Shown here piece after piece: positions 28,691 to 47,879 of a DNA stretch of 64,000 nt. Made by a program: the position numbers and the translations under genes. Each line of letters starts with the position of its first letter. Within the stretch, counting starts at the first letter, position 1. Below the pieces are notes generated by a model, which was given only the letters and a program-made list of their open reading frames with translations, did no database searches and had not been told where the DNA came from. Origin of the DNA: Nautilus pompilius (Eukaryota > Mollusca > Cephalopoda > Nautilida > Nautilidae); the NCBI GenBank assembly GCA_018389105.1, contig JACATO010000624.1, forward strand, positions 868,001 to 932,000, given 5' to 3'.

Positions 28691-30376
28691 ATGTCTTTGT
28701 CAAAACCAAGTGCGAGTAAAACAAGAATGGTTGATCATGAGGACATGAAATTTAATCCAGAATGGACTGTCGAATCAAGTTCCGTCACTTTGACATGCCT
28801 AGTGTGTATGGAATCTGTGGCAGTGGCAAAAGAATATAATTTACGAAGACATTATGAAACAAAACAGCAAAAACTTAGCGATCTGCATGGTGAGAACAGA
28901 ACGCAAAAGATAGAAGTCTTGAAAAAGTGACTGATGTAGAGAAGAAAGGAGTCGCAGGCAGCTACCAATGCCAGATACTGGATTGCTAAATTTATCGCGA
29001 AATCTGCCCGTCCCTTCACCGACGGTGAGATTGTGAAAGACTTATGATAGAGATATGTGACGTACTTTTCCGAAGGCCAAAGATGTTTTCAACGACATTA
29101 GTCTTTCAATAACAAGCATTCAGCGACGCATTTTTGACATGGCCAATAATTCATACGATCATTTAAGAAGCAAAATAAATCACATCACGCATTTTTATGC
29201 TGCTTTTGATGAGAGTACAGACAAGATCGATACAGCACAGCTCTCAATATTTATCCATGGTGTCACCGAAACATGTCAGGTCTATCAAGAACTTGCATCA
29301 CTAGTGCCCTTGCATGGCAAAACAACTGGGTCCGCAATTTTCAGTGCCTTAAAAAAAACAGTCGAGGACCTAAATTTACCATGGAATAAGTTAATAGCCG
29401 TGACAACCGATGGTGTTTCCCCATGATCGGTGAGACGGATGGCTTCATCGGATGCCTGAAGAGGCACCTAAGATAGGATCTCGCAACACAACTAAAAGAT
29501 TACCACTGCATAATTTACCAGGAGGCATTGTGCAGAAAACATTTAAAATTCAAAGATATGATGGACTTTCCATATCTACTGTTAATTTTATCCGTGCAAG
29601 ATCACTAAATCACAGAGAATTCCAGTCTTTTCTGAAGGACGTCAGTGCGGCTTATGGAAGACGTTCTCTATCACAAAGAAGGGAGATGGCTGAACCGTGG
29701 TAATGTTTTGAAACTATTTTTTCTCTGCGAAATAAAATCACTTCAATCATGAAGGTCGCTGACTAGATTGCTGATTTTGCCCTTTTGAGAGACCTCACTG
29801 GACATTTGAATGATCTCAACTTGAAAATGAAGCTGAAACTTTTTCAACCCAGTTACAGAAAGGGAATCTTACACTTTCCAGCATGTCAAGACGCCTTTTC
29901 ACACAAGTCATTACAACTGTGGCCGTCACAACTGTGTGCTTGAAGACCTGCAGCAGGCGTTCACCGTCAGATTTGGGCAATTGAAGAACGAACAGGCTGC
30001 GCTCACACTAGTTGCACATCCATTCTCTGTGGATGCTGAAACTGTACCTGGTGACGTACAGTTGGAAGTAATTGAACTCCAGTGCTCCGCAGTGATGAGA
30101 AGTAGGCACAAGGAAATGCCACTCCTATAAACTTTTATCAGGGCCTGGACCAGCATCTGTTTTCCAATATCACTACGAATGTAGAGAAATGGCTCAATTT
30201 TTGGAAGCATTTACATAAGTAAACAAGTGTTTTCCTTAATGAAGATGACCAAGTCTCCTCTGCGAACAAGACTAACAGATGATAACCTGCAGGTAGTGCT
30301 CAGAGTTTAGACCACCTCATTGGAGCCTAGCATTAACCAGTTGGTGTCAGAGAAACGCTGCAACGTCTCTCACTGA
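28691..30376 (+). pseudogene. hAT transposase, ZBED/GTF2IRD2-like, frameshifted
   Basis: The frame begins at ATG 28,691. The first 79 codons contain a BED-type zinc finger (CLVCMESVAVAKEYNLRRHYE: Cys-x2-Cys and a His). A second frame at 29,139-29,426 has AAFDESTDKIDTAQLSIF, with the first catalytic Asp in DESTD, and KLIAVTTDGVS, the TTDG block. In a third frame about 29,500-29,720 reads a degraded Cys-x2-His region and then a TVNFIRAR block. After more breaks, 29,936-30,130 reads DLQQAFTVRFGQL and VPGDVQLEVIELQC. The hAT C-terminal dimerisation region follows at 30,221-30,310 (KQVFSLMKMTKSPLRTRLTD), where an in-frame TAG precedes a last conserved piece ending at TGA 30,374-30,376. Order and content match the transposase lineage from which vertebrate GTF2IRD2 and related ZBED genes derive. 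At least four frame changes or stops make it non-functional. Confidence 0.88.
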
Positions 30377-30512
30377 CCACGACCTTTTGATTTTGTTACT
30401 GGCATCCATGTAAGTAGAATAATTTTTTATAATAAATTGATCTGAGTAATTCTATAAAAAAATTTCATGTTATAAGGTGTAGAGATGGATGCTGAACTTT
30501 TGTGGTCAGCTG

Positions 30513-33500
30513 ATGGAGGTTAGGGTGCATCAAACGCCCCTTCCGTCAGATTTTTATCTGTCCCTACTCTAAATGTTTTCTATTAGTGAAAAAAAAACAC
30601 TAACAGTAAAATCTTAGGAAATTTGAAGCTAGTTAGGTGGGGCCACTGTGCGTTTGAAAATATTGACTGCAAGGTTGTCGATTTCGGCAGGCTTAAAAGG
30701 TGATATGCAAATCCATACCATAAAAGTCAATTAAAAGTTAATGAATTGTCAAACTATGATTTATACATATGATATTGATAGTCCTAATTGAAACGAATAT
30801 GATCATTCAAAACAGTATTTTTACAGAAAAATTACTAAGATTCCATATGTATATCATTGAATACTGTATTGCTGCCAAACTGATGTCCAATAATATGGCA
30901 TTGTTCTTGCATTCCTAGATAATATTCATATACAATTTTCCGTTTACAATAATAAGATTCAAATGAAACAAACTAACAATTGAATTATACTTTTTGGTTT
31001 TGTGTTTCCCATTAACAGCGCATCAAAACATCTTCTCAGAGTCTTATAAATACTAAGGAGAAATTTTTAGAAATTGGGATTTCCTATTGCCTTTAAAGTC
31101 AATACAAACGTTACTAAAATTAGAGCCTATTTCGCAACATACATGCAATCTAAAGAAGTTGGAATTTCCATTGCATAATTTAACTATGGTTTCAATTTAT
31201 AATATTTGCATCCTTTTGCACATTGGTGTTTTTTCTTGATCTCAACCATGGCTGTTAAAGCAGAACCTGGATCTTCATCAACTCCAGAGTCAGACTCTAA
31301 AGCAATACTAACTAATACACCACAATCAACTCCTGAGAGACGTAAAGCATCAGTCATATTTGTGCTTGGAAAAGGCATTACTGATAATTATTCATAAATA
31401 ACTGTCTCATGACTCCCAACACGTAGACAAGTACTACGCTGTATGATGTACCATCTTCAAAAGGCTGCATCGAAGAACCAAGCAAAGTAGGAGTATGCAA
31501 AAATTGTGCTTCTCAAAGTTGTGCCATTCAATGGAAAAGCTAATATTTCCATCATCACAGAGCGCAAGGCATGTGAAAAAATAATAAAGCTTGTGGATGA
31601 TAATAACAAACTCAGAAGCATACCTGTTAATCGTTTTTCTTCACCAGCTACCCTCTCTAAATTAGAACAAGTTGAAACTAAACTTGATCAAACTTTTCAG
31701 CTGTGGCCAGTTAATGCAGAGAAACTGATAAAAAAATCCTGAAAACTTGCAGTTTCTGCAATCAATGAAGACAGACCGTACCCCTACATTTGGACCCAGT
31801 GATAAGGTGTTGGCTCAAAGAATTCAGCGGAATGAAGAACGAGCTAAAGTAGAATTAAGGAGGCGTGAGAAAAATGAAGATACATCAAAGGCATCTACTA
31901 CTCTCCAGAGCTTTAGTGAAACTGAAACTGATACAAACACAAGTGATATTGATGTGTGTGCTACTGCATCTGCATCTTTATACAGCAATTCTTCAGCATC
32001 TGCATCTGGTGATGTTACTGCACCTTCTTCCAGTAGTAATACGATGCTTGCATCCACAAGTTCCACAAGAAGTCATCACCGCACAGTTTGCACTGGAACT
32101 GAAGCATTCATTCCCCACAACATTCTTCAGTCTACAAAATTATAGCTACACGAATGAACATCACACCAACACAGCAAGCTTCTTTTACAGCCGCTTTAAT
32201 TGAAGAATCTGGAGGTGGTGTCAAAAGTGACAATGCCATATTCTACTGCTGAGAGATCAAGGTTGGTGAAGGTATAGCAAGTTCCATCAAAGCACTATGG
32301 ACTCCCCCTAAACTAGCATCTCTATATTGAGACTCTAAACTTCTTCCATCTCTTGAAACTAAGTATGTGAACCAGGAGCGATTAACAGTTGCTGTAGGAA
32401 CTAAGCAGGACATCAAATTGTTAGGCTACCATCTAATGAACCAAGAACAGATCGCAAATCTGGTGAAAATTTCTCAATTGACTGTTAATTTACTTGAGTC
32501 GTGGAATCGCAAAGAAAGCATTGTAAACATGGTCTTTGATACTACATCATCTAATAAGGACATGTTTCAGCTGCATGTATTAAAGTAGAGGAAAATCTTC
32601 AAAGAGCATTGTTATGGTCTGGATGCAGACAACACATTGGTGAAGTAATCCTAACACATGTCTTCAAATACTTGCAGATTGAAGTATCGACATCACCAAA
32701 AATTACAGTTTTCTCGCGATTTTGCATGAATTTTGACTTGCTGGCACATAATGATGCTCAGGTACTTTCTCAATTGAATCTATCTCAATACAGTGAGGAA
32801 GTCCAAGCAATGATAAAACAATGGGTAACTGATATTTTAAAGCTGCTGCGACCTGAGCTTAATTTCAACCCGGATGACTATCGCGAGTTTGTGGAACTGT
32901 GCTTAGTATTTCTGTGGAATTCAAGCAGCCTGGGGCACTACACAAAGCTAGGTGGATGGTTTAGCTGTTGTACTTCTTAAAGATATGCTTGAGTCTGAAA
33001 TTCAAAAACTCCCAGCAGGAAGCATCACTACAAAGTACCAATTGCTAAAGTTGAGAAACTTTGTTAACTTTGTAACTCTGGTGTATAGTTCTTGGTTGCT
33101 GGCAGCTGGTTCAGCCATTGCTACTCCATATAACGACTTGTTTCTGTATCGACAAATACCGAAGTAAAAGGATGTTAATCCAATCGTTTCAGACAGTGTA
33201 CTTTCAGCATTTACTCGTCATCTGTTTTACCGGACTTCTGAAATGGTACCCATTGCTCTGTTCATTAACAAAGTACCAACAGAACAGCGACATGCACTCG
33301 CTCTTAGTCTCCTTGCCATAAAGCCAGATGACGACTTTGTCAATCCAAAAACCGTTATGGAACTGGCTTTGGAAAGCCAAAATTTCCTTCAGACATCTCA
33401 GAATCTACAACAATTGTTGACTTAGTATCGAGGAACTCATGGTTCACAATGAACATTCTTGAGATAAATCATGAGTTCCTAACACAGCCTGTTGAAGAAT

Positions 33501-34226
33501 GGCCAGAGTCTGCTGCCTATCAAGCCTCCCTGGTTCACGTTGAGGCACTTAATGTCATCAATGACTGTGCTGAGCGAGGAGTGAAGTTAAGTTCTGATTT
33601 CCCTCTGCATCAAGAAATGAGGATCATCACCAAAATGTTCTTCAGGTTGTGGAAGAAGACAGACGGTCTCTACCAAATCTGCGAAAACGCAAGGCAAAGA
33701 CTGACAGATAAATAAACAATCTGAACATTGTAAATAAGCAGAACAGAACTTTTCCACATGGATTATTTATGCATATCTGCAGATCTGACAGCATCGATGT
33801 TCTCTTTATATACAGTGTACCGTATATGTAAGTTGACGTAATGTTAATGTAATATAGATGGAAATTGCATTAAAATGTTGGTAAACTGGTAAAAAAAATC
33901 ATGTCCATTGGGCTAAAATATTGCCAATTGTTGTTTATTTACTTCCGTTTATTAATTTCATAAGTGCAATTTTAAAAAAATGCCTATATCCGGCAAGTAG
34001 CTATGAAAAATTTTAATATTAAAAAAATGGGTCCCTGAACCTGCCAAATTCGGCAGCTTTGCAGCTCAAATTTTCAAACGTCAGGTGGCCAACATAAACA
34101 AAGGTGAATTTTGCTGAAATTTTGCAGGAGTTATTTTTTTACATAATGGAAAAAAATTAATCTAGGGACAAGTTAAAACAAACACTTTTAAAAATCATGG
34201 GGCGTTTGATGCACCCTAATGGAGGT
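30513..34226 (+). mobile_element. Nested DNA transposon with perfect 20-bp TIRs and 8-bp TSD, family not identified
   Basis: The left end at 30,521-30,540 is TAGGGTGCATCAAACGCCCC, and 34,199-34,218 is its exact reverse complement. Both are flanked by the identical octamer ATGGAGGT (30,513-30,520 and 34,219-34,226). The inverted repeat continues imperfectly inward for about 170-180 bp. A block near 30,640-30,691 (CGTTTGAAAAT ... CGGCAGG) is mirrored at 34,042-34,087. Total length is about 3.7 kb. An 8-bp duplication occurs in hAT, P and a few other superfamilies, and the TAGGGTG start is compatible with hAT. It inserted within a few dozen bases of the 3' end of the outer hAT, so it is younger than that copy. 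Its coding region is frameshifted, so it is not autonomous now. Confidence 0.9.
31248..33715 (+). pseudogene. Transposase of an unnamed family with DTT, CRQH, PGALHKARWM and NDxAERG motifs, frameshifted
   Basis: The likely start is ATG 31,248 (context CAACCATGG), beginning MAVKAEPGSSSTPESDS. Blocks then follow in at least three frames. 31,506-31,742 and 31,747-32,145 hold a charged segment followed by a Ser/Thr/Ala-rich linker. 32,367-32,588 includes VFDTTSSNKD, a candidate first catalytic Asp. 32,609-32,980 includes WSGCRQHIGEVIL, reminiscent of the Cys-x2-His near the second catalytic site in hAT-like folds. PGALHKARWM lies in the neighbouring frame at 32,929-32,958. KYQLLKLRNFVNFVTLVYSSW follows at 33,030-33,095, SEMVPIALFI at 33,235, and VINDCAERGVKLSSDF near 33,560. 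From memory, the ALHKARWM and NDxAERG combination recurs in many unannotated arthropod proteins; I cannot verify this here. Stops and frameshifts make it a pseudogene. Placement in a hAT-like RNase-H-fold group is inference. Confidence 0.78.
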
Positions 34227-34279
34227 GAAGCGTGAAAGTGGCCGGCGTTGAAAAAAAGTTGTACACCCCTGCTTTAGAT

Positions 34280-41100
<6,821 letters not shown>

Positions 41101-41118
41101 TTTACTTTTGATAGATAC

Positions 41119-41360
41119 TGGGGTAGCGAGTTCGCTCATCAATTTTTGTGTCGCGGATTCGATCCATGAGGTCAGAAGTCTGTGTTGCTGATGAGGACTG
41201 GACGATGAAATTTACCTTTACTCTTAACCTTGAGAGGGATGGGGCTCCGCCAGCTTGTTAAATGCCCTAGACGCATCTCTCGAGGTGCTTAACGACCAAT
41301 GGGTTATGGGACAAGTGGAGTGAAGATACTGTAAGGGGTTCATTAATGAGGAAGTGGATC
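41119..41360 (+). repeat. Possible tRNA-derived SINE fragment
   Basis: GGGTAGCGAGTTCGCTC (41,121-41,137) resembles a tRNA D-arm with an A-box-like core. About 20 bases further on, GCGGATTCGATCC (41,153-41,165) resembles a T-arm/B-box with a GGAT/ATCC stem. A GC-richer body without coding capacity follows to about 41,350. The body does not obviously match the SINE-like copies at 47.9 and 56.6 kb, so this may be another family or a chance resemblance. Confidence 0.3.
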
Positions 41361-41402
41361 AATTCAGACTTAATATCATCAGAATCCTTTTTTTGCTTTA
41401 AC

Positions 41403-41416
41403 CTGTGACGTCACAG
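41403..41416. promoter_or_regulatory. CRE-centred 14-bp palindrome
   Basis: CTGTGACGTCACAG is a perfect palindrome around the CREB/ATF octamer TGACGTCA. AT-rich TATA-like sequence follows within 20-30 bases (TATAATATTTATATA). No downstream ORF can be linked to it. Confidence 0.25.
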
Positions 41417-44400
41417 AGATGTATAATATTTATATACGACTCTCAAAGTACTGGAGTCAAATGTTTAGAAATAATGAATGTTCTCATCTGTAACGTGTAA
41501 ATGCTGAAATAGGTATGTAAATGTTTATCATGGACAACTTATATTTTCATATTCGGTGTCCTATAAAATAGGCAACCAGATGATGAGAAATATATCTAAT
41601 GGACGCTGCTTCTACTCTAGTATTTTGTTTTTTAATCTATAATCTACAGTACATTTATTGTATTTGTCTATTTCGTCGTCCTCCTGTTTAAAGCGGGATT
41701 TTTATGAAAAAATATCATGTATTGGATTGCGCAACTTGTGGACGACAAATGATGTCTGGGTGGTTTCTCCTTTCCATCAAAACATTTTCTTAAATACAGG
41801 AAATAAATACTTAACAAGATTTAACTAGTATGCACATGTTTAGATATAAGAATTTAGCCCCTAAAATAAAATTTAGAATTAGATTTACGTAAATTACAAA
41901 GCTGACAACATCTTTACCAGCTTATCTTGAAAATAAAATGCTGCTTCAAAATACGCAGAGGGGAGAAAAATGTTTTATAATCTGAGAAACTGGATAAAAA
42001 CTCGTTTTTCCGAAAATAATTTGGAACTCGCAGGTTACTATCAATTACGATACAAAGTAAGTGAATTCGCTTTCTATTGCAGTGTATTTATTTTATGTGT
42101 AGGTATATTTGTATCGATCTGCTAGGATAAGTGAGGAAAACTACCAGCAATTATTTACTAATACTTGTAGAACCAGCGTTCATCCGCGCTGACAGATTGG
42201 TCGGAGAATTGTCGTAAATGGAATTTTGGCTTCTCGAATGATCTAAGGCGGAGAATTAATCTTGTTTACAGTTCCTGGATAGCAGCGTGAGCGATGCTTC
42301 AAGAAAGAAATATATCCGAGTTTTGATAAATACAATTGAAATTCCACCGAATATTTTTCGCATCATTCAATTTTGCGCTGAACAACTAAATAAAAAACGC
42401 CACTTTAAAAACGGAATGTAAATAAACAAGAAATATCCCCTTAAAGGAGACGTCTGTAAGTACTATAGGATAACGTCTTATTTTCACCTATTTCGTCTAC
42501 CCACCCTTTTTGCGGAAGATCTATTTTTTTCTGTTTGGAAATGAATCAACTAGAATTTGTGTCACGGTCTGAAGGTTCCTGATATCCGCATGGAAGCTTC
42601 CTTTGGCTTCCTCACGTGTATGGAGAAATTGAATGCCTTTATTAGTCCTGCAGACTCTGATCACTTGAGAGGTAACGCTACTTTGCTGAAGAATAATGCC
42701 ATTGAATCTATGTATACTTTGCTAGTACGATGATAAAGGATACGTTTTAAGAACGCCATCGTAGCCGGCATATTTGAGACATCCTTTCACAGAAGCCAAC
42801 TTACGATTATGAAATCTTCGTCCATAGTCGACCGTGGGCGTATGTGCTGAAAGCCGCCATGAATTGTTAAATGTGTCACCAGCATTTGAAGGTCGGGCCA
42901 GACAAGTTCCCCTGAGAAACCCTTTTAATAGTTTTACTCTTATTAGGAAGGAGTTTCTAACCTGTTACATAGTCTATGCAGAAAATGTAGGGATACTGAT
43001 ATTGGACAGTCCTTTGGCTTATTTATAATGCACATGCGAAGTTAACAAGAGATTACTGACTGTGAGTGCGGACGTGGCGAGAACTGGCATTTTTTTGTGA
43101 TGTCATTACTGAAGTTTTCCAGGTCCCCTTGTCCCAGCGGTGACATCTATCCTGGTAAATTTCGTGAATTATATTAACCGCCGATCCATTGATCCAGAAG
43201 TGACGACATTTTTGACAGTCTATCACCGATTTTGTCCACACTGATGATCCTTATAGTAAATGGAGAAATATCCACCATGATTTCGGATTGATGGTGATAA
43301 TTTTATTTATGCGTGTTTTCCGAATTAATATCGCAGAGATTTTAGTGCTTTTATATTTTTAAGTGTTTACAGTATTCTTTTAATCAAATTTTTTAAAGAA
43401 TATAAATTTCTGTTTCGATGTCTACAGTGGATGAAAATTTCATTTTTACTTGTTCTTTATTGAGTAACATGAAATCTATTATTTCGTACAAGGATAGCCT
43501 TAAATGTGAAACAGTATATTCCGTATAAATCCTCTGTAAAGATGCCATTGTGACCCTGATACTTGAAGCGAACTTTTTTACGTGTATTTTTTAAATAGCG
43601 TTTGTTATTTTTCTCTTGATTTCTACAGAAAAAAATTCTTTTGCTAGTGTCTGAACAAGATCACGGGCTGAACGAAAATCAGATTTGCTTTCCAGGTTAA
43701 ATAATCAGGTGATGGGACGTAGTCTGTCTCTCAGTCTGAATTATCCTTTAAGAAATTAAAAGAAAGGTAAAATATTTTGCTTGAGGTAAAAATTTAATGC
43801 TGCATAATGACTGTTAAGACGAGTTTAGATTACATTCGTAACTGAAGTAAAACATGGTGGCAATTACTAAAAAAAAAAAAAAAATTGCTAAACACGATAT
43901 TTATTCGCCTTCAAGTAAAGTTGGCCAGATTACTAATTTATAAACAAGACAAAACTCGTTGAACCAGTTTATTTCACGATACCTCAGCAGTAAATATACT
44001 GTAACAGGCTTTAATACGTTCTGTATTAAGTGCTCAACACGGCTGCCTTCCTGGAAAATATTATGACAATAATATACTCATTCTGTCTGACCGCTAATAT
44101 GTGGCGACCAAGACTTTCCTAGAATAGTTCATGCATCTGTTGTAATATTTGCAATACCCTGATTGTGTTCCTGTGACAAGAGGTGCTTTCTATTCTAGCC
44201 AAGCGTCAGATCCTGTTTAAAGGGTACATACAATTTGTAAGATGGGTATCAGATTTCCTTCTCGCTGGCTGAAAATTAAAAACAAAAAAAATGACGGGAA
44301 ATGCTTCTTCATTAATCCTGTAGTCATTCCCTGTGTTCTTTTTCTAGAAGCAGCATTGTTAAGATGATATATTCTTGCTTAGAAATAAATTAGGTTTCAG

Positions 44401-45490
44401 TGCCGAAATTAATCATTTTGGTTTGACACGGAAAATAATTTAGTGACGACACAACTTAGAGCCAGTCGGAAGTGAGGACCATCGATTCATTTTTTATAGA
44501 AGGATGGAAGAAAACCTTCTCGGTGAAAAACCACTTGGTTTTAATGTCTGACATTAAAAACGGAAACACCATCTTTACATGATATTTACATTGCATTAAA
44601 TACGAAAGATAGCAATCACCGAGTTAATTCCGCATAGAAATAGTCTTTATTGAGCATGTACAGATAACCTTAACGTTTCATGAGTTTCTCGATGTTTTGG
44701 AATATTATTTTACTATTTCGAATTAACAGCATAGGTTTTTTTTTCTTTCAAAACTTAGGATTTGATGATATTGTATTTATCAGCTTCATGGTAGTTAATT
44801 AAACGGACTATGACATCACATATTATTTTTCTTTCTTTCTTTCCTTTGAAATTTCTCAGTGAGTTCACTTCATGTTCAGTGAAGAATTTCTTTTTTACTC
44901 TAACAGAATCACCTGGAATAAAGCTAAAAAGATTACAAACAGATACACGGGGTGAGTGCAAATGATAAAAAAGAGAAGCCAGCTCCAAAAATTAACTATA
45001 CATTTTCATTTTTTTTACTTCCACATTTTTAACTTTTAAAACATCGTTAGAATCAGTCTAATATTATTGACATTAAAAAAAAAAAATTATGTTTTGTCAG
45101 CGTTTCCAGAAGAGCCCGATTAATATTTATACAACCACTGATGAAACGAATGGAAGTGTATTGTTTTATGTAGGTGTGAAGCTTACGTTTGCTTGCTTAG
45201 GTTTTACATGTATGGAAAACATGACGTAGTGAACGAGATGATATATATATATTTTATTCTGTTGCTTAAAAAAACCCAATACATTTGTCTTTACGTTCAA
45301 TTATATTTTTCTTTACGATAACGAACTACTTTTGCTCTGCTGTAATCTACTTAAACTCTTATCTGTGATGTACGTTTTCAAGCCATCAGATCGATGTGTC
45401 GTGATTACAACACTGAAGGGGTCTGCATCAATTAAATCATAACGATTGTTACCTTGTTTACATTTTATAACAATGCTTTCACAAAACCTC

Positions 45491-45496
<6 letters not shown>

Positions 45497-45525
<29 letters not shown>
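45497..45525. repeat. (TG)n microsatellite
   Basis: An uninterrupted TG dinucleotide tract of 29 bases, preceded by a short imperfect TGTGTT. Confidence 0.9.
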
Positions 45526-45529
<4 letters not shown>

Positions 45530-46913
45530 AGAGGATAAGCGACAACCACTCAGTGTTTACTGAATGAAAGAAATAAAGCAATTATTATGGTATTCGTGTA
45601 TTTCTCTATAATGTTATTATCTGGATGAATTTCCGTGAATAAAATCTGCGTTTACTTTGACTATTTTCCAACATCAGTTCAGAGTCTTTTATGTTATATT
45701 ATGGAAAAAAAACTGTAAAATTAAATGGTAGTTACAGTGATAGCCAGATTTTAATATTCTAAATAAAACGATAACTTTTTTCTATTTTTTTTTAAACTTA
45801 GACAGTATATGATTTAATAGTTCAATATTCAGTTGAAACCATATTTATTAAATGCAATAACAATTTCTTTAAAATTACATTGTAAGTAGATTTCAGATAT
45901 TATAAAAAGTTAATTATGGAAAAAATTTAAATATGTTATGGACAATTCTCAAACAAACAATTGAGTTCAATTACTTTTTTGTATGTTTCCGCACTTATGA
46001 TTTGGTTTTAAGAAAACCAATTGCTTATAGGAAAAAATTAAATATGTAGGAGATTACCATTCTGTGTACTAAAACATTTTTACAGTGATAATATACAGTG
46101 AATTTAGAGTTGTAGCACATCCACGACATAACCGACCGGCTACGCCCAATTAGCTCACAGGAACTTTGCGACTTTATTTAAAGAAAAAATAGCTATAGGC
46201 CACCTATACGTGGGCGGACCGCGTCGAATGATTCCCAAATAAAGTGCATTGGTAGGAATGATAACGAATTAGGTAGTATGATTGTATTTCATCTGTCTAT
46301 AATCCAAAATTAAGTAAAGTAGTAATGTTAGAAGATTCGTAAGGCAACGTATATTAAGGCATTCTGACTCTGCTCTAGCCGTATTGGAATACAACAGCTT
46401 TACATGGTATATACATGATGTTAAATATGAACAATAATAAACACTGTTTAAAAGAAGTAAAGATTGCATAGAATACGTTTTTCTGTTTGTAAACAATAGA
46501 AGCAGGGCACATGGTTTTAAATATACAGAAACACGTGCACATATTTGTTTTGCATGTGAATATTTACATCTAAATATGAAAATCAATGGAAATACAGAGA
46601 TAATGCGGTGCTTATTGTATTTTGGTAAGTAAAGTTATTTACGGTTATCAAAACATGGTAAAATTTAAATAAATAATTTAGAAACATTGCAGACTATGAG
46701 GAAAACCAAGTTTTTTCTTGTGTTCTCTTGACAAAACTGGTTATTAAAATTCGGATGACTAAAACTGAATTTGGCGTTGTGCTCTTCGAAGTATTGTAAT
46801 GTATGCAGTATAATAGTAATATGAGTGTCCGGTGGTTTTAATACATAAATGTGTAAAAATTATGCAACAGGATCCTACTTTATCACTTCATGTATAAATT
46901 AAAAATTAAATCT

Positions 46914-46918
<5 letters not shown>

Positions 46919-46947
<29 letters not shown>
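46919..46947. repeat. (AC)n microsatellite
   Basis: An uninterrupted AC dinucleotide tract of 29 bases in otherwise unique AT-rich sequence. Confidence 0.9.
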
Positions 46948-47879
46948 TTCTTCAAAATCCTAAAGAAAATCTAAATGCTATATATTCTCATCAGTAAAAG
47001 TTTAAATAATATTCTTGATAATAATGTTTTACAGAAGCATAAGCGATAAAAACTCATAAATGTTAATAAGTGAAATTTAATTTGACCAACCAAATGAAGT
47101 ACCACTTAAACATCCGAACCACCGTCTTACTGATAAAATGCTAATATCTTTCAGAAGCGCAGTGCAATCTGATTTTGATTTTTACGAAACGTGCAGTGAA
47201 TAATTTAAGAGCTTATTTTATTGCATATTTTAGCGTAGATTAATGAACACCGTAAAATTTAATTTTAAATAACCTTTTAAGCGAAAAATCAGTGTCGTTT
47301 ATCATGATAAACGGGTAATCACATGTTGATTATGTCAGACGACCTTGTTTCAGAATTCATCAGCAGCTGCTAGTGCTAAATTTGGTAAATGAGACCTATA
47401 AAAGTACCAGAATCGGCCCTCGCAAGAGGAATCTATTAACAGAAGATATTTTTCAGTATGATTTCTTTATAAATAGTCCTCTTGAATTTTGATACACTTC
47501 TCAAGACGTTTACAAAAAGCTTACAACAATGGCCGGAATCCCTTCTGACAATCTTATTCAACGCATTGATCACAGATGACTGAAGAGAGCGCCTGCGTCT
47601 ATTAAATGGTAGCCTTCTTTTAAAGAAAGGGCTATAGCACGAATCACAACGGGCTAAAAAGTCACAGATAAGAAAATCTTATTACACGGTGCACTTTCGT
47701 GTTGAAATAATTGTGTTCTTTAATGTCAGTAGCCTTATTCGTCTCAAGTTTGTCCCCCACAGATCAATAGTCAAATACTCGCTTTACGATCAGATCACCG
47801 TTCATTTATTTAATGTTAAGCCACTGTTTCCGGCTAAAGTGAGCATATAGTGAGTCTTCTGTACCGTCGAAAGCTTAGT

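Larger units (their letters stand above)
27817..34279 (+). mobile_element. hAT transposon (ZBED/GTF2IRD2-like), interrupted by a second transposon
   Basis: The left terminus at 27,825 begins CAGAAGTGCACAAC. The right terminus at 34,271 ends GTTGTACACCCCTG, whose reverse complement is CAGGGGTGTACAAC, so the ends pair as hAT-type inverted repeats. The flanking octamers TTTTAGAT (27,817-27,824) and CTTTAGAT (34,272-34,279) match at seven of eight positions, the size expected for hAT target duplication. Removing the inner insertion (30,521-34,218 plus one copy of its duplication) leaves an element of about 2.7 kb, a normal length for a complete hAT. Between the left end and the transposase lies a GC-rich leader (about 28,320-28,640) that reappears in the element at 60.2 kb. 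The element is dead because its transposase is frameshifted. Confidence 0.88.

Noticed and set aside
31824-32203. Alternative frames over the Ser/Thr-rich linker of the inner transposase
   Set aside because: They are shadow frames of a low-complexity region; the frame continuous with the transposase blocks is preferred.
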